A stretch of DNA of 64,000 nt from Ciona savignyi (GCA_000149265.1 CH003021.1:434001-498000), one strand, 5' to 3'. Numbered from the stretch's first letter, positions 32,557 through 42,744 are shown. Translations and numbers: made by a program. The notes: a model not told the origin generated them from the letters alone.

Positions 32557-33049
32557 AGTCCGGCCGGTTAGTCTGGCAGTTAAGTGCATCGCCTTTCTGT
32601 CTAAGATTGCAGGAGCGAAACTGGTCGATAGCTAGTCGGTTGTGTCCTCGGGCAAGGCACTTTACGGACATTGCCTGAATCCGGTCCCTCTATTTTGTAC
32701 AGGTCCGCTAGAGTTAGTTTTAAAAATTGGGTAGGAGTTAGGGTTAGTTCTGGGGTTGAGATTAGTGTTTAGGGCAGGGCATCGGAAGTAGCGGACCTAA
32801 CGCTAGACTTAGCGGATCTAGTGCTGGACATAGCAGACCAAGCGGACCTGTACAAAATAAAGGGACCCCCTGAATCAGACTGATTAATGGGTTCTACTAA
32901 ATTGAACCTGAACTTGTCTATTGTATACAACACACTGCAATAGCTCCGGCTGTAACCCGACGGTGGGCGCGAGGTGATCTGACGATTGCCCATGTGTTAA
33001 CCCGCTTGCTTTTCCCATCCACGGGTATAAACATGAATATCCTATCATA
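32557..33049 (+). mobile_element. tRNA-derived SINE, copy 3, interrupted by a MITE
   Basis: The 5' tRNA-like head starts GTCCGGCCGG near 32557 and the body runs to 32681. The SINE then resumes at 32869 and ends in the AAACATGAATATCCTAT tail near 33045. The interruption is the 187-bp element at 32682-32868. Confidence 0.88.
32682..32868. mobile_element. 187-bp hAT-like MITE nested in the SINE
   Basis: Flanked by a perfect 8-bp direct repeat CCTGAATC (32674-32681 and 32869-32876). Inverted ends of about 27 bp include GGTCCCT and TTTTGTACAGGTCCGCT, differing at one internal base. The 8-bp duplication points to hAT. The core holds GTTAGGGTTAG-type sequence shared with the MITE at 38161-38355. 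Removing it restores the SINE consensus seen in other copies. Confidence 0.9.
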
Positions 33050-33912
33050 TTAAAACTTCTAAATTGTTTGTTATTACTTAATTTTGGTTATAATTACTTT
33101 TCTGAGTTTGGGTTTGTAGTTTAACTTTCTACGTCTCCTTAATATATGTAAATGTCCCATAAGAATACCTATTAGTATTAATCAATAAAAATGATATGTT
33201 ACAAGTAAGAAACAGTGAAAATCATATGTCCAAGAACCAAGAAAGTAAAATACATAAGTAATCATTGAGTTACCTGTCCCTGAACACCAAACTTCTTTAG
33301 CAATAAGTATACCGGTAGTGAAATTAAAAAAAAACATTAGCATGCGTATTTGTATATCTTACAGTGCGACAATATTTGATTTTTTATCAACTTTTAGAAT
33401 TACACTGTATATAATATCATATTGTATTTTAACACAAATAGTGCAGTAAACATAGAATAAAAAAGCACTTAATATGGTTGTGTGACAGATAGATTAGATA
33501 GTGCACACGACGAATTAACAGCTATAGTTAAACGAAAATACATATTTCTACGTTTAAATCACTTTATATAAAATGTACCTAATATAAACATTTTAATTAC
33601 CATTAACTAACTAAAAAACTAAAACAAATAAATAAATAAACATAATACTTTTTAACAACAGACAAAGAATAATAGTCTGCTTCCGGCTGTACAGGTTTGG
33701 TTACCTGGTGGTCGCTGTTCGTTTTTTTGTCGAAACGTCTTATCAGTAAATACATATACAGTTTTATATAAACTATTTCTCTATTTTTTATATAAATTAT
33801 TTGCTCTATTTTACTGTTGTAGAAGACAGTTTTATTTTTTACTAAAAATGTATTAATAAGAGTTATTAGTAGCTTATATAAAATATATTTGTCGAACATT
33901 TCGGGTAACACT

Positions 33913-34005
33913 AGGGTAGGATAATCAAATTTATCCCGGTGAATGGAAACGTTTTAACATGTTATAAGTTATAACAAGGATAACCGTCAGATTCCCGTCA
34001 AGGTG
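33913..34005 (-). mobile_element. Degraded SINE 3' fragment
   Basis: Resembles the reverse complement of the SINE 3' body: TAGGATAATCAAATTTATCC corresponds to the conserved GGATAAACATGAATATCCTA tail and ACCGTCAGATT to the body's AATCTGACGAT block, with many differences. It lies directly beside a MITE-end-like fragment. Confidence 0.5.
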
Positions 34006-34006
34006 G

Positions 34007-34034
34007 CTTTACTTTGTACAGTCCCGCTAGGTCC
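34007..34034. mobile_element. Fragment resembling the end of the 187-bp MITE
   Basis: CTTTACTTTGTACAG followed by CCCGCTAGGTCC resembles the terminal inverted repeat of the MITE at 32682-32868. Only one end is seen, so it is a remnant. Confidence 0.4.
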
Positions 34035-34622
34035 ATTAGTTTGATTGATATAATATTGCAAAAATGAGATTTTAAGTTGCAGGGAAGATGATATTATATT
34101 ATTATCAACTGTTAGCCTACTGTATGCTTTCCTTCAAGACTTATGTCTTTTTGCCTACTTTTATACTTTTTAGCTAGGTTATCGGTTACGTTTGGCTTTA
34201 TGTATATTAGGCAATTAGTTTAATGGGAGACTTTTCGTCGCTAGGTGTCTCTCTTCCCGACTTAGATGAAGCCTGAAAACCGTTGTTATGTTTTTTTATG
34301 CGGGAAAGCGGTGATAGGAAGCCAAAAGCACTTTAAACGTACGGGTTTCCGCGAAATTGTTTAAAATAGACCAGACTATTTAACAGTAATAAGTAAGCTG
34401 TGATAATTATGTTCCATTACTAGGTATAAAGCTGCATGTAGCATTTAGGCGGTAACTACAGACAGTGTAGCGCTAGCCTAGCTGCAGCCTGCAGCATATA
34501 AATATTGCCACAAAGCATAGTTGTAGAATATCCGACCAGATCTGACTGGAAAGGATACCATGTCGCAATTATTTAAATGTTTATTTTGTAAGATTACTTA
34601 AATATATGTCTTTAGGCTAAAA

Positions 34623-36087
34623 ATGGCAACAAATTATTGCTGTGTACCTTTATGCAAAGGAACTGGGGGTCATCGATTTCCCAGCAATGAAACCTTAAAA
34701 CAAAGTTGGATATCAGCTATTAAAAGGGTGAGGACTATTCGTGGAGGAAAAGGCTGGCAACCAGGCCAATATTCAACTGTGTGCTATGCTCATTTCAAAG
34801 AGGAGGACTACCTTTCTTGTAATAAATATGGTAAGTAATGCACATTCTTGTCCTGATATTAAATGACTTTTTCTAAAGTTGTTTGTTTTATTAATGCCAG
34901 AACTTCTAATTTCAGGATTAAAGCCACTTGTTAAGCGATTGCGCAACAACAGTGGTGCCAAGTGTGTTTGCTTGGTCCAAGAAAAATATAGTAACAGACC
35001 GAGAGGCAAGACTTAATCATCGCAGTGAAGAACTTCAGGGCCAATTACTTTTTGAGTTTAATGATATTGAACTGGGGGCAGAAGCCGTTGTTGAATGCGA
35101 AATAGACTGCGAAGCACACCCTGGTATTCCTGCTCCCAAAATAACAGATTCCAGCACACAAACTGAACAAACTGGTTCTAGTAGCACATTCACCATCACA
35201 AGTTTCAAGCAGGATGGATAATGAAGGAATTAATTTTTTTACCGGTTTGCCAAATTTCACGACTTTTAATGCAGTGCTTTATAGTTTGGGAGAAGGATCA
35301 AACCATCTCACATATTTATATCCCCTGGCACCAAATAACTTAAGCACCACTGATTTGTTTTTCTCTAGTTCTATATAAAACTTCGACAAGGCAAAACAAA
35401 TTTTGAACTCAGTCGAATGTTTGGTTTAAGCGAAAAAGATGTCTATTCTATCTTTGTCACTTGGATTCGTTATTTAAGCTTACAATGGAGAGAAATTGAT
35501 ATATGGCCCAGCAAAGACTTAGTTAATTTTTACTCGCCCCTTTCGTTTAAATGTGAATTCCCTAACACTCGTGTTATTATTGATGGCACTGAAATTCCTG
35601 TTAAGAAACCAAAAGCACCTTTAGCTCAGCAGGTCACCTTTTCAACCTACAAAAATAGAAATACTGCGAAAGTTTTAATTGGTGCGACCCCTGGTGGTCT
35701 CATATCTTTTATATCGTCAGCATATGGTGGCTGTACTAGTGATAGACAAATTGTTGAACGCAGTAATTTGGTAAACATGTGTGATCCTAGAGATTCCATT
35801 ATGGCAGATAAAGGTTTTGACGTGCAGGATATATTTGCTGAATTGCTCCCTATGATATCACTGTGAATATCCCAACTTTTTTTAAAAAGAAATCTAGAAT
35901 GAATTTGTCTACTGTAATGAGAGATCATAGAATTTCTAGTAAACGTGTTCATATAGAAAGAATAATTGGCCTGGGAAAAACCTACAAAATTTAAAAAATT
36001 CCTTTTAATCACACAGAGACTGAAATGGCTGATGATATTATTTTTGTTTGTTTTATGTTATGCAACTTTAGAAATTCTATTATGTAA
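34623..36087 (+). pseudogene. ISL2EU transposase, THAP zinc finger + DDE domain, decayed
   Basis: Exon 1 (34623-34830) starts at an ATG and encodes a C2CH THAP finger: CVPLC, then VCYAHF, with conserved RFP and W residues. It ends at a GTAAGT donor; exon 2 begins after the acceptor at 34915. The DDE_4 (IS5/Harbinger-like) catalytic part is at 35417-36087, with VIIDGTEIP (first Asp), MADKGF (second Asp) and HIERIIG (Glu). The THAP finger would bind the element's ends and the DDE core would cut and join DNA. The frame is broken at about 34930-34950, 35215-35222, 35366-35375 and 35857-35862, with an in-frame TAA at 35992-35994, so the gene cannot make a full protein. Confidence 0.85.
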
Positions 36088-36333
36088 TCTCGATGATGCT
36101 TTGCCAGTAGTTCAATGTTTTTTTTCTGTTTTCAATGTTCAGGGTGATGTGTATTTCGGTTGGGTATTGTAGAGAATATAATTTATATCGTATATAATAT
36201 ATTCATGTCCTTGAATGTGATTATATTACAATAAAACTTGTTATACATTTGTGAACAACATATGAACTCGTCATAAACAGAAAAGCGAACAAATTTAAAA
36301 GGGTAAGATCTTTTTATCTATTGTCGTTAGCGC

Positions 36334-38501
36334 TCAAAATAATTTGTTTTCATCTTTATACAGAATACACTTTAAAACAGCAGGTCGAAAATACATGTTA
36401 AAAAAGTTTACAAGCTGAGCAATCATATCCTTAATAAAGCCCTCGTCTCTTACTATTCTAATAACTTTAAAATCACAAAAGGTATACACAATAAAGTCAC
36501 ACCATTTTCGTTCAGTACAATACAGCTCACCCATTACTTGATAATAATAGTTATGTTTGCGATTTAAGCAAAGATAGTTGTTACGCAATTCTAGGTAAGG
36601 AACAGTAGCAGGATTTATCAGACAATTTCTTGAAGCATATGGACACTTAATTTCTATGACACCATCATCATCAACAAGCCCATCGGGTGAAGACGCAAGA
36701 TATGGTTGTTTGTGTGATACCCATAAACCAGTTGTCATGACATCTTTCAAACCAATTTGTTTATATTTAGCAAATGCTACAGACTCGTACTGTTTACCAT
36801 GGTTTACAGCAGCACAATTCACAGATTTGTGGATAATTAAATTTCTGGCCAATTTCACAAAGCAATCTTCAGAGGATTTACAAATTTTACCAAAATTGGA
36901 TGAGGTCAAGCGTTTTCTTTGCTCCTCATGCCAACATGTGCTCTCACTTTGCAATGAAGTTGCATTTATTATTTCACATATTCTGTGTAAACTTATGACT
37001 GTAATTTCTTCATGTTCAAGAAATGTATCCTCTGGGTGCTGTTTTAAATAATCGTGGTCATTGTATACTGCTTGTTTTAGGGCAGGAGCATACAATTGTC
37101 GAATTGTACTTTTAGGTCCACAACCATTCAATACAACATTTCGAAAATGGGAGCTATAACTTGGTTGGTTGCGGAATCGAAGTGGGCGTGGGATCAAACA
37201 AACAGTTAACATGCAGGGGATTCTGTCTTAATTTGAGTGAACTGCACTTTGTGGGTGACCCGGTATATGGTTTGCAATGATGAAATGTTTGTAGTTTTTG
37301 AGTGCATGTTTGCCTTGTTGTGATACATTTGTTTACTTTAAAGTCATTAACAGCAAAAAGAACCATAGCCACATGCTTACAATGGGCAGAAGGTCCCATT
37401 CCTGCAGCACACTCACACTGACTCTCTCTAACTTTGTCACAGTCGTCTATAAAAATATCGATTTTGTATATAACACCCTTTCTCATCTCGGCATGACATC
37501 TTGCCTGGATAAACGTCCCATGATGCTGGGAAACCTCAGCAATGCGAATTGACTGAATGAATCTGTCTTTGTACAATAACTCTGCCTTTTCTGATACAGA
37601 CGTCCCATATTGTGACAAAAAATCATCAATGGCCTTCATACTCAAAGCAGGCATCTATAAATCAATAGCATTAACATTTATTTTACATTTTGAATTCGGT
37701 ACAAAATATAAACAATGCAATGATAATAACAAAAAGCATATATATCGGTACCGATGAAACCAAACAGTTCACAATCAAGTGTCGGATAACATTAACCAAA
37801 ACACAAACTCGTTATAAGTGTTCATAATATATATTAAAAAGAATGATGTAACATTGACACATAACAAATCAATTTTATTTTTTGTTTTCGCTGCAGAGTT
37901 AGCCTAACCACTAATAATTTAAAAACACAAAGCATATACCAAAACAAATATATTGTACCTTATTTAAATACAAACCTTTGTATTAGAATTTACATCTTTA
38001 TACTTTAACTGTGATGGTGTTGCCATTGCATAATCTTGTTGTGATGATGTTGATGGTTGCTGGCTATTAAAATTGAAGTTGCGTTGATAACTTTCCAGCC
38101 TGAAATTGCAATCTATTAAATTTATTTCGCTCCTCTTAATACCGGTATCAGAGGACAACACTAAAAGGAGGGAAAGCGGGAAGGAGGGAAGGCGGGAAAC
38201 TGCTCACTAAAACTATGGAAATTAATTTTAACCCTGCTCTAAACACTAATATAAAACCCAGAACTAACCCTAACCCCATGTTTAAAACTAACTTATAAGC
38301 GCTAATCTTCATTTTAATGTGCAGTTTCCCTCCCTCCCGCCTTCCCTCTTTTTAGTTTTTACTGACATTACCGGTGCCGGTAGCCCACTGTTACCTCTCC
38401 ACTAAGTCTCCTTTTTTACCGCTAACTTTAGCTCCTCTTTTACGTAACTCTTCTTTTAACTCCAAAATGGTCAAAGCGCCAAATTTATACATTTTGGGCA
38501 T
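36334..38501 (-). CDS. ISL2EU nuclease: SAP + SWIM zinc finger + YqaJ-type exonuclease (3 exons, one frameshift)
   Basis: Exons 38501-38395, 38099-37976 and 37654-36334, with matching phases and GT-AG introns; about 516 residues. Exon 1 starts at ATG and encodes a SAP-like helix pair (TILELKEELRKRGAKVSGKK), completed across the splice as LVER/LESY. Exon 3 holds a SWIM finger (CECAAGMGPSAHCKHV). A YqaJ/lambda-exonuclease-like domain follows: SSNFGKI, GKQYESVAFAKY, SPDGLVDDDGVIEIKCP (catalytic Asp and Glu-x-Lys), YYYQVMGEL. The gene converges on the transposase gene within one transposon. Oddity: one apparent extra base between about 37160 and 37210 shifts the frame between the SWIM and YqaJ parts; the YqaJ portion is otherwise open for 292 codons. 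Intron 1 contains a MITE. Exon 1 is inferred from phase and motif, not from RNA. Confidence 0.82.
38161..38355. mobile_element. 195-bp MITE in an intron of the ISL2EU nuclease gene
   Basis: Long inverted ends: CTAAAAGGAGGG... at the left and its complement ...CCCTCTTTTTAG at the right, each extending about 35-43 bp through GGGAAGG/GGCGGGAAACTGC-type sequence. The core on the minus strand (GTTAGTTTTAAA, GGTTAGGGTTAGTTCTGGG, ATTAGTGTTTAG, GCAGGG) matches the core of the MITE at 32682-32868. No clear target duplication is visible. Confidence 0.8.
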
Positions 38502-38639
38502 TCACCGTTGCTGACTCTACTCTTATGGTAACCTATCTGGTGCATGTAAACAGACGACGTCGTCCTCAAAACATCTAACTAACGCAACGCCCACTAGTGT
38601 TGAAAAGTCTCCCATTATAGTTGTGTTTTATAAAATGTC

Positions 38640-39125
38640 AATTTTTCCGTTTTTTTTCTGTTTCGTTTTTCTTAATTATAAAAAGTCCTCAATTTATCAA
38701 TCAAAATTTTGGTTTCTGCATATCTCGATAACGTTATCCAATGATTATAAAAAGTCTTTTTATAATCATTGCGTTATCTAACAAATGACAAAGCTTTAAT
38801 TTAATTGGCCCTTCTGGCAGATGTTAAGAACAAATAATCGTTTTTGAGGTATATCCCTAGCTTATTTTTTCTTTCTTTAAATGGTAAGGCTAATGCACTA
38901 CCATTGCACCGAATCTGATAAAAAATGGAGTAGCAGATGAAACGCTATGCCCAAAAACGCTAAATTTTTAGAAAAATCTAATGTTATGGTTTTTAACGTC
39001 TCAGGGGAATTCCCCTGTATTTATCACCCACCATTTTGGGTTCTGCATATAGAGAAAATGTTTAATTGCGATTGCATTATTCCTTCTGGTAGATTTCGAG
39101 ACGTCACCCCAAGACTGTCAATGGT
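38640..39125 (-). repeat. Dispersed, diverged copy of the ~335-bp repeat
   Basis: Read on the minus strand it matches the tandem array at 55482-56705: TCTACCAGAAGGAATAATG, a TGCAGAACCCAAAATGG block, GGGGAATTCCCCT and ACGTTAAAAACCA occur in the same order. The stretch 38640-38880 adds a second, more diverged partial unit. Confidence 0.75.
38739..38771. repeat. Perfect 16-bp palindrome with a 1-base centre
   Basis: CAATGATTATAAAAAG, then T, then its exact reverse complement. It sits inside the diverged repeat copy. Confidence 0.9.
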
Positions 39126-39130
39126 TTGAC

Positions 39131-39161
39131 AAAAAAGAAAGAAAAAAAAAAAAAAAAAAAA
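39131..39161. repeat. Poly(A) tract
   Basis: A-rich run with an uninterrupted stretch of more than 15 A, next to the dispersed repeat copy. It could be a retroposon tail or simple sequence. Confidence 0.7.
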
Positions 39162-39464
39162 CGGAAAACAACAATGTGTGTCCCATTTATCCAAATTTTT
39201 CGAAATGTGGCCCATAATAATCTTAACCGATTGTTTCAAAGAGGTCTTTGTAACTAAAGTTTGTTATTTATTCTATTTGTTGTCCTCTGTACTCAAAAGC
39301 GTTTCAGCACAATTTATTTAAAACAACCGTTCACTTCACAACTCGTAACTATCTTAAAGCGAAAAGGTACAACCAAATATACAGAAAAACAGGCAATTAA
39401 GTAATCAACGAAACGGTCAAAATGCAGGGAATTTAAACCACATAGAAATAACATACCCCCCAAC

Positions 39465-40198
39465 TCAAAAATAACTATCCCTTCCAAAACATTTACAAAT
39501 ATTAACACACGAAATCATGAAGGTACGTCGGCCGCCTGCGCTTCTTTCATATCCCGAAACTGTTGGAATCTGATTATGTTTATTTGGCCACCTCATTTCT
39601 TCCTCTATTGTCGCGTCAACGCTCTCCCGAGTTCGTTCGTCCGCCGGTCCCTGTGCAGACTCGTCACGTTCATGCAACCAGTTGGCTGGCATCGTTTCAG
39701 CCTTCAGAAATCTTAAATTCTCCACGTGGATGATATTTGTTCTGCTATGTGGTGAAGCTTGAATTTTGTAAAGGCACGGAGATACTCGTCGATTACCAAA
39801 CACGGCCCGGTCCATCCTTGGCCCAACTTTTTCCGCAAAACGTGGTATGCCAATTTTTTTTGTGACAAGAACCACAGGGGATGACCACGGACTGCGACTG
39901 GGATCTATGATGTCAGAGGCCAACATTTTGTCCAACTCTTCCTCCACCATTCGTTTCTTAGCAAGATACATATACGACGAGGTCTTTGCCGAATGGGTCG
40001 CGCATCCCCGGTGTTTATTTGATGACGCATCACGTCAGTGTGACCTAAATGTCCATTTTCTGTTGAAAACAAATCACTATAGTCCATTAGTAGCTGAATT
40101 GCTTTTTGTTTTTGGTTATCCGACAGATGGGTCAAATTTTCAGTAATACATAGAAGATAGTCGGGAACCAACAGTTCATGCTGGTCTTTTTTTTTCAT
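39465..40198 (-). pseudogene. Reverse-transcriptase N-terminus joined directly to an integrase C-terminus (Ty3/Gypsy)
   Basis: The region upstream of the reverse transcriptase and its first motifs (SPWSSPVVLVTKK) are present across two frames. Near 39845 the reading passes directly into an integrase C-terminal segment with the typical KVGPR and VHVENLR features. The polymerase catalytic core, RNase H and integrase core are absent, so a large internal deletion has removed them. The element could move only with proteins supplied from elsewhere, if at all. Confidence 0.75.
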
Positions 40199-40619
40199 TC
40201 GCCTTTTGTGGTAGTAAAACTGGTGGTCGATTTATTCCCACAGTAAACATTTTTCCCTTTAAACATGATTTGTTGTTGACAAGGTCTATCACACAACCGG
40301 CGCTACTTAAAACATCCAAACCTAATATGCCGTCACAACCCGCAATATCTGCCACAGCGACACGATGCGACATCTCGAGCCCACGAAAACAGCTTCGTCA
40401 TCATTCGGCCATACCAGCGAAACGGATTGCCCTCAACCGATAAGAGTTCTCCTTGGGACGGATCCATGTTGGGGGGTTAAAAATACGCTGGTAAACAGAG
40501 GACCGATTAATCACGGTTGCGCCCGAGCCGGTATCCAGTAAGAAATTAAAATTAACATTTTGTATTGTGCACGGCAAAAATATATGAAGAGTGGAGTTTA
40601 CAGGTCTAATTTTGGCCAT
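40176..40619 (-). pseudogene. Retroviral-type aspartic protease remnant (Ty3/Gypsy)
   Basis: An LLDTGSGATVI active-site motif followed, in a second frame, by a GCDGILGLDVL-type flap/C-terminal motif. The two parts are separated by a frameshift near 40370-40400, so no intact protease is encoded. Confidence 0.75.
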
Positions 40620-40657
40620 GTAGCACTGGAATGGCGGTCGGTCTTCTTCGCCAATCC

Positions 40658-41080
40658 TTAAAAGTTTGATCCTGCCTGATCAAAATTTGGTCGACGATTC
40701 GCATTACTCTGAGCATGCAATCTGCGCATATTGCAATCTCGCTTCCAATGACCGGGTTGGCCACAATAAAAACAAATATCGTTACCTCCCTCCGTGTATG
40801 CGAACTTCGTCAGATCGGAATTTACATGGTCTCGGTCTTCAAGTTTCAGGACCAAGTCTACCGCCATGTCCAATGTCTTAGGGTTCTGTAATATAATGGC
40901 GTACCGTAGAGAGGCCTCCCCTATGCCGGAAGCATATTGTTCCATTAAAATGGCTTCTTTATCCTCCTTCAATTCGGGATGGGCGTTGTGAAGCAATACA
41001 CGCAATCTATAGGAGAAATCTATTAAATTCTCATTGCTTCCTGTTACCGCACTATAGAATTTGGACTTTGACCGACAGGA
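40658..41080 (-). pseudogene. Gag fragment with CCHC zinc knuckle (Ty3/Gypsy)
   Basis: An open frame runs from the edge of the LTR-like block at about 41080 to a stop at 40658. It contains a CCHC knuckle of the form C-x2-C-x4-H-x4-C, the nucleic-acid-binding end of a Gag protein. The N-terminal part of Gag is missing where the LTR-like block begins. Confidence 0.8.
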
Positions 41081-41455
41081 TTTATTTAAAACAACCGTTT
41101 ACTCCACAACTTGAACTATCTTAAAGCGAAAAGGTACAACCAAATATAATAGAAAAACAGGCAATTAAGTAATCAACGAAACATGGTAATAGCCTAACGT
41201 AAAATCGGCGAGCGTTCAAAAATGCAGGGAATTTAAACCACATAGAAATAAAATACTTTACACAGCTATAGAACAAGACATTCACTTTGTAACTAAAGTT
41301 CAAAAATGCAAGGGAATTTAAACCACATAGAAATAAAATACTTTACACAGCTATAGAACAAGACGTTCACTTTGTAACTAAAGTTTGTTTTTTTATTCTA
41401 TTTGTTGTCCTCTGTACATAAACAGCTATAGAACAAGACATTCACAAAGGCGACA

Positions 41456-42540
41456 CAAAAAATTTCCTACAACAGTATCTTACTGGCGTGTAAAGATAAT
41501 TTGGCACAACAATCATAGTGCGACGATATTTTTTATTTATTTGCCAACCTATGTAATTAAATGCTGAAATAAGAAAACGAAAATTTGAATTTTTGACCAT
41601 CTGAACACAAATAAAAAATTAAATTATTTTGGAGGTAATCCAAAAAAATACCACATGGTAGCGCTTTGTGGACCGATGGGTGAATAGCATTGGTCTAGTC
41701 AATTAAATAAAACGTTTATTGCATATAACGTAAAAACAACACAAAAAGATGACGTATCTTATGTTGACGATGATTTTCTATAAAATTTGTGCTTTTGCTT
41801 AAATAATAGCACCCTTCGACAGTAAGATCCAACTCAATAACTGAACCCATGTTGGAATTATCGCCAAGACCGTTTTTTAATATAATTCTGTGTATTGGTC
41901 GCGCTAACGATTCAACCACACGACCGTACAACGGTCAAAAAATTGTCCAAATAACTTATGTGCTGTGGCATCATCCGAGATGCGGGTTTTGGACACCTTA
42001 TTTGGCTAAATGCGTGTAATTAATCAAGTGGGCCTGTCAGCCTGCTAGGGATGAAAACTTAGTAATTTGCATCGTTGGGATTTTTGTTTTTAAACAGTAC
42101 CACACATGAGTAATGCAATTGTTTTTGGAAGACGCCCTATATTGACCTGCTAATGCCCGACACGCAGTGTAAATAAAACAATACAAGCGATACTCTGAGG
42201 ATATGACACAAATTATTCATATAATGGGTAGGTAATTACCGCAGATTTGCTAGATAAAAACACAATTTGTAGGTTGGCATAAATATAAAATTTAAGCTAT
42301 GTTATAGTCACAAAAAATAAATTAAATGTTTATAAAACAACATAGAAATTAATATAAAAAATAGGTCTAGGCCCACTTTACAGCGGCAAAACTATTTTTG
42401 CATGGTTCATGTTTAACACAATAAACATTGTTTTGAATTTATAAAGTTTGTATATATAAAACGTTTACATTTTATGACTATTACACATGCAATGATGCAA
42501 ACGGTACTATTATGACTGCGTTTTGCGACCAATACACTTT
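41456..42540. other. Intergenic region upstream of integrin gene 1
   Basis: AT-rich sequence with no gene recognised. The conserved promoter-proximal block begins at 42541. Confidence 0.5.
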
Positions 42541-42744
42541 TTTCCTGTTACGCAAAGTAACTTCCGTGTTCCTTTCTATTATTGGAGTCATTAAATTTAC
42601 GTGGGCATATATAGTGGGGGTGTACCTGTTCCATAGGTGTTTAGCTTATTTAGCTATCAAGCTTTGCAGAGTGAAATTATTTCGAAATATAAACTACAAG
42701 CTAATAAATTTAAATTCAGAAATTACGAAAAGAGTGGTTTAAGT
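42541..42744 (+). promoter_or_regulatory. Conserved upstream block of integrin gene 1
   Basis: Matches 44610-44812 and, more weakly, about 52850-53055, each time just before a signal-peptide ATG. Shared strings include CGCAAAGTAACTTCCGTGTT (an ETS-like ACTTCCG core), ATTGGAGTCATTA and CATATATAGTGGGGGTG (TATA-like). Conservation at three copies upstream of the same exon suggests promoter plus 5' UTR; binding by any factor is inference. Confidence 0.6.

Larger units (their letters stand above)
33050..34224. other. Intergenic region with degraded repeats, no gene recognised
   Basis: AT-rich. Contains an old minus-strand SINE 3' fragment (33913-34005) and a MITE-end fragment (34007-34034); otherwise nothing supportable. 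Confidence 0.5.
34225..38613. mobile_element. ISL2EU-type DNA transposon, 4,389 bp, complete with both ends
   Basis: Left end GGGAGACTTTTCGTCGCTAG and right end (reverse strand) GGGAGACTTTTCAACACTAG are inverted repeats, flanked by AT on both sides (34223-34224 and 38614-38615). That fits the 2-bp AT target duplication known for ISL2EU. Inside are two convergent genes, a THAP+DDE transposase on + and a YqaJ-type nuclease with a SWIM finger on minus; the transposase plus YqaJ pair is the defining gene content of this superfamily. A 195-bp MITE sits in an intron of the nuclease gene. Confidence 0.88.
39247..41455 (-). mobile_element. Deleted Ty3/Gypsy LTR retrotransposon with rearranged LTR-like ends
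   Basis: Gag, protease, reverse transcriptase and integrase remnants lie in order on the minus strand between LTR-like blocks at 39247-39453 and 41083-41417. The low-coordinate block begins just after a purine-rich tract (minus TTGGGGGGT), as a 3' LTR should. The high-coordinate block shares the same sub-blocks but in swapped order, with an 86-bp direct duplication (41216-41301 and 41302-41387). It is far shorter than a full element. Confidence 0.8.

Noticed and set aside
36656-37051. A 131-codon + strand frame opposite the YqaJ domain
   Set aside because: It is the antisense shadow of a real, motif-bearing minus-strand frame.
38260-38290. Telomere-like CTAACCCTAACCCC sequence
   Set aside because: Too short for a telomeric tract, and it is part of the shared MITE core also found at 32682-32868.
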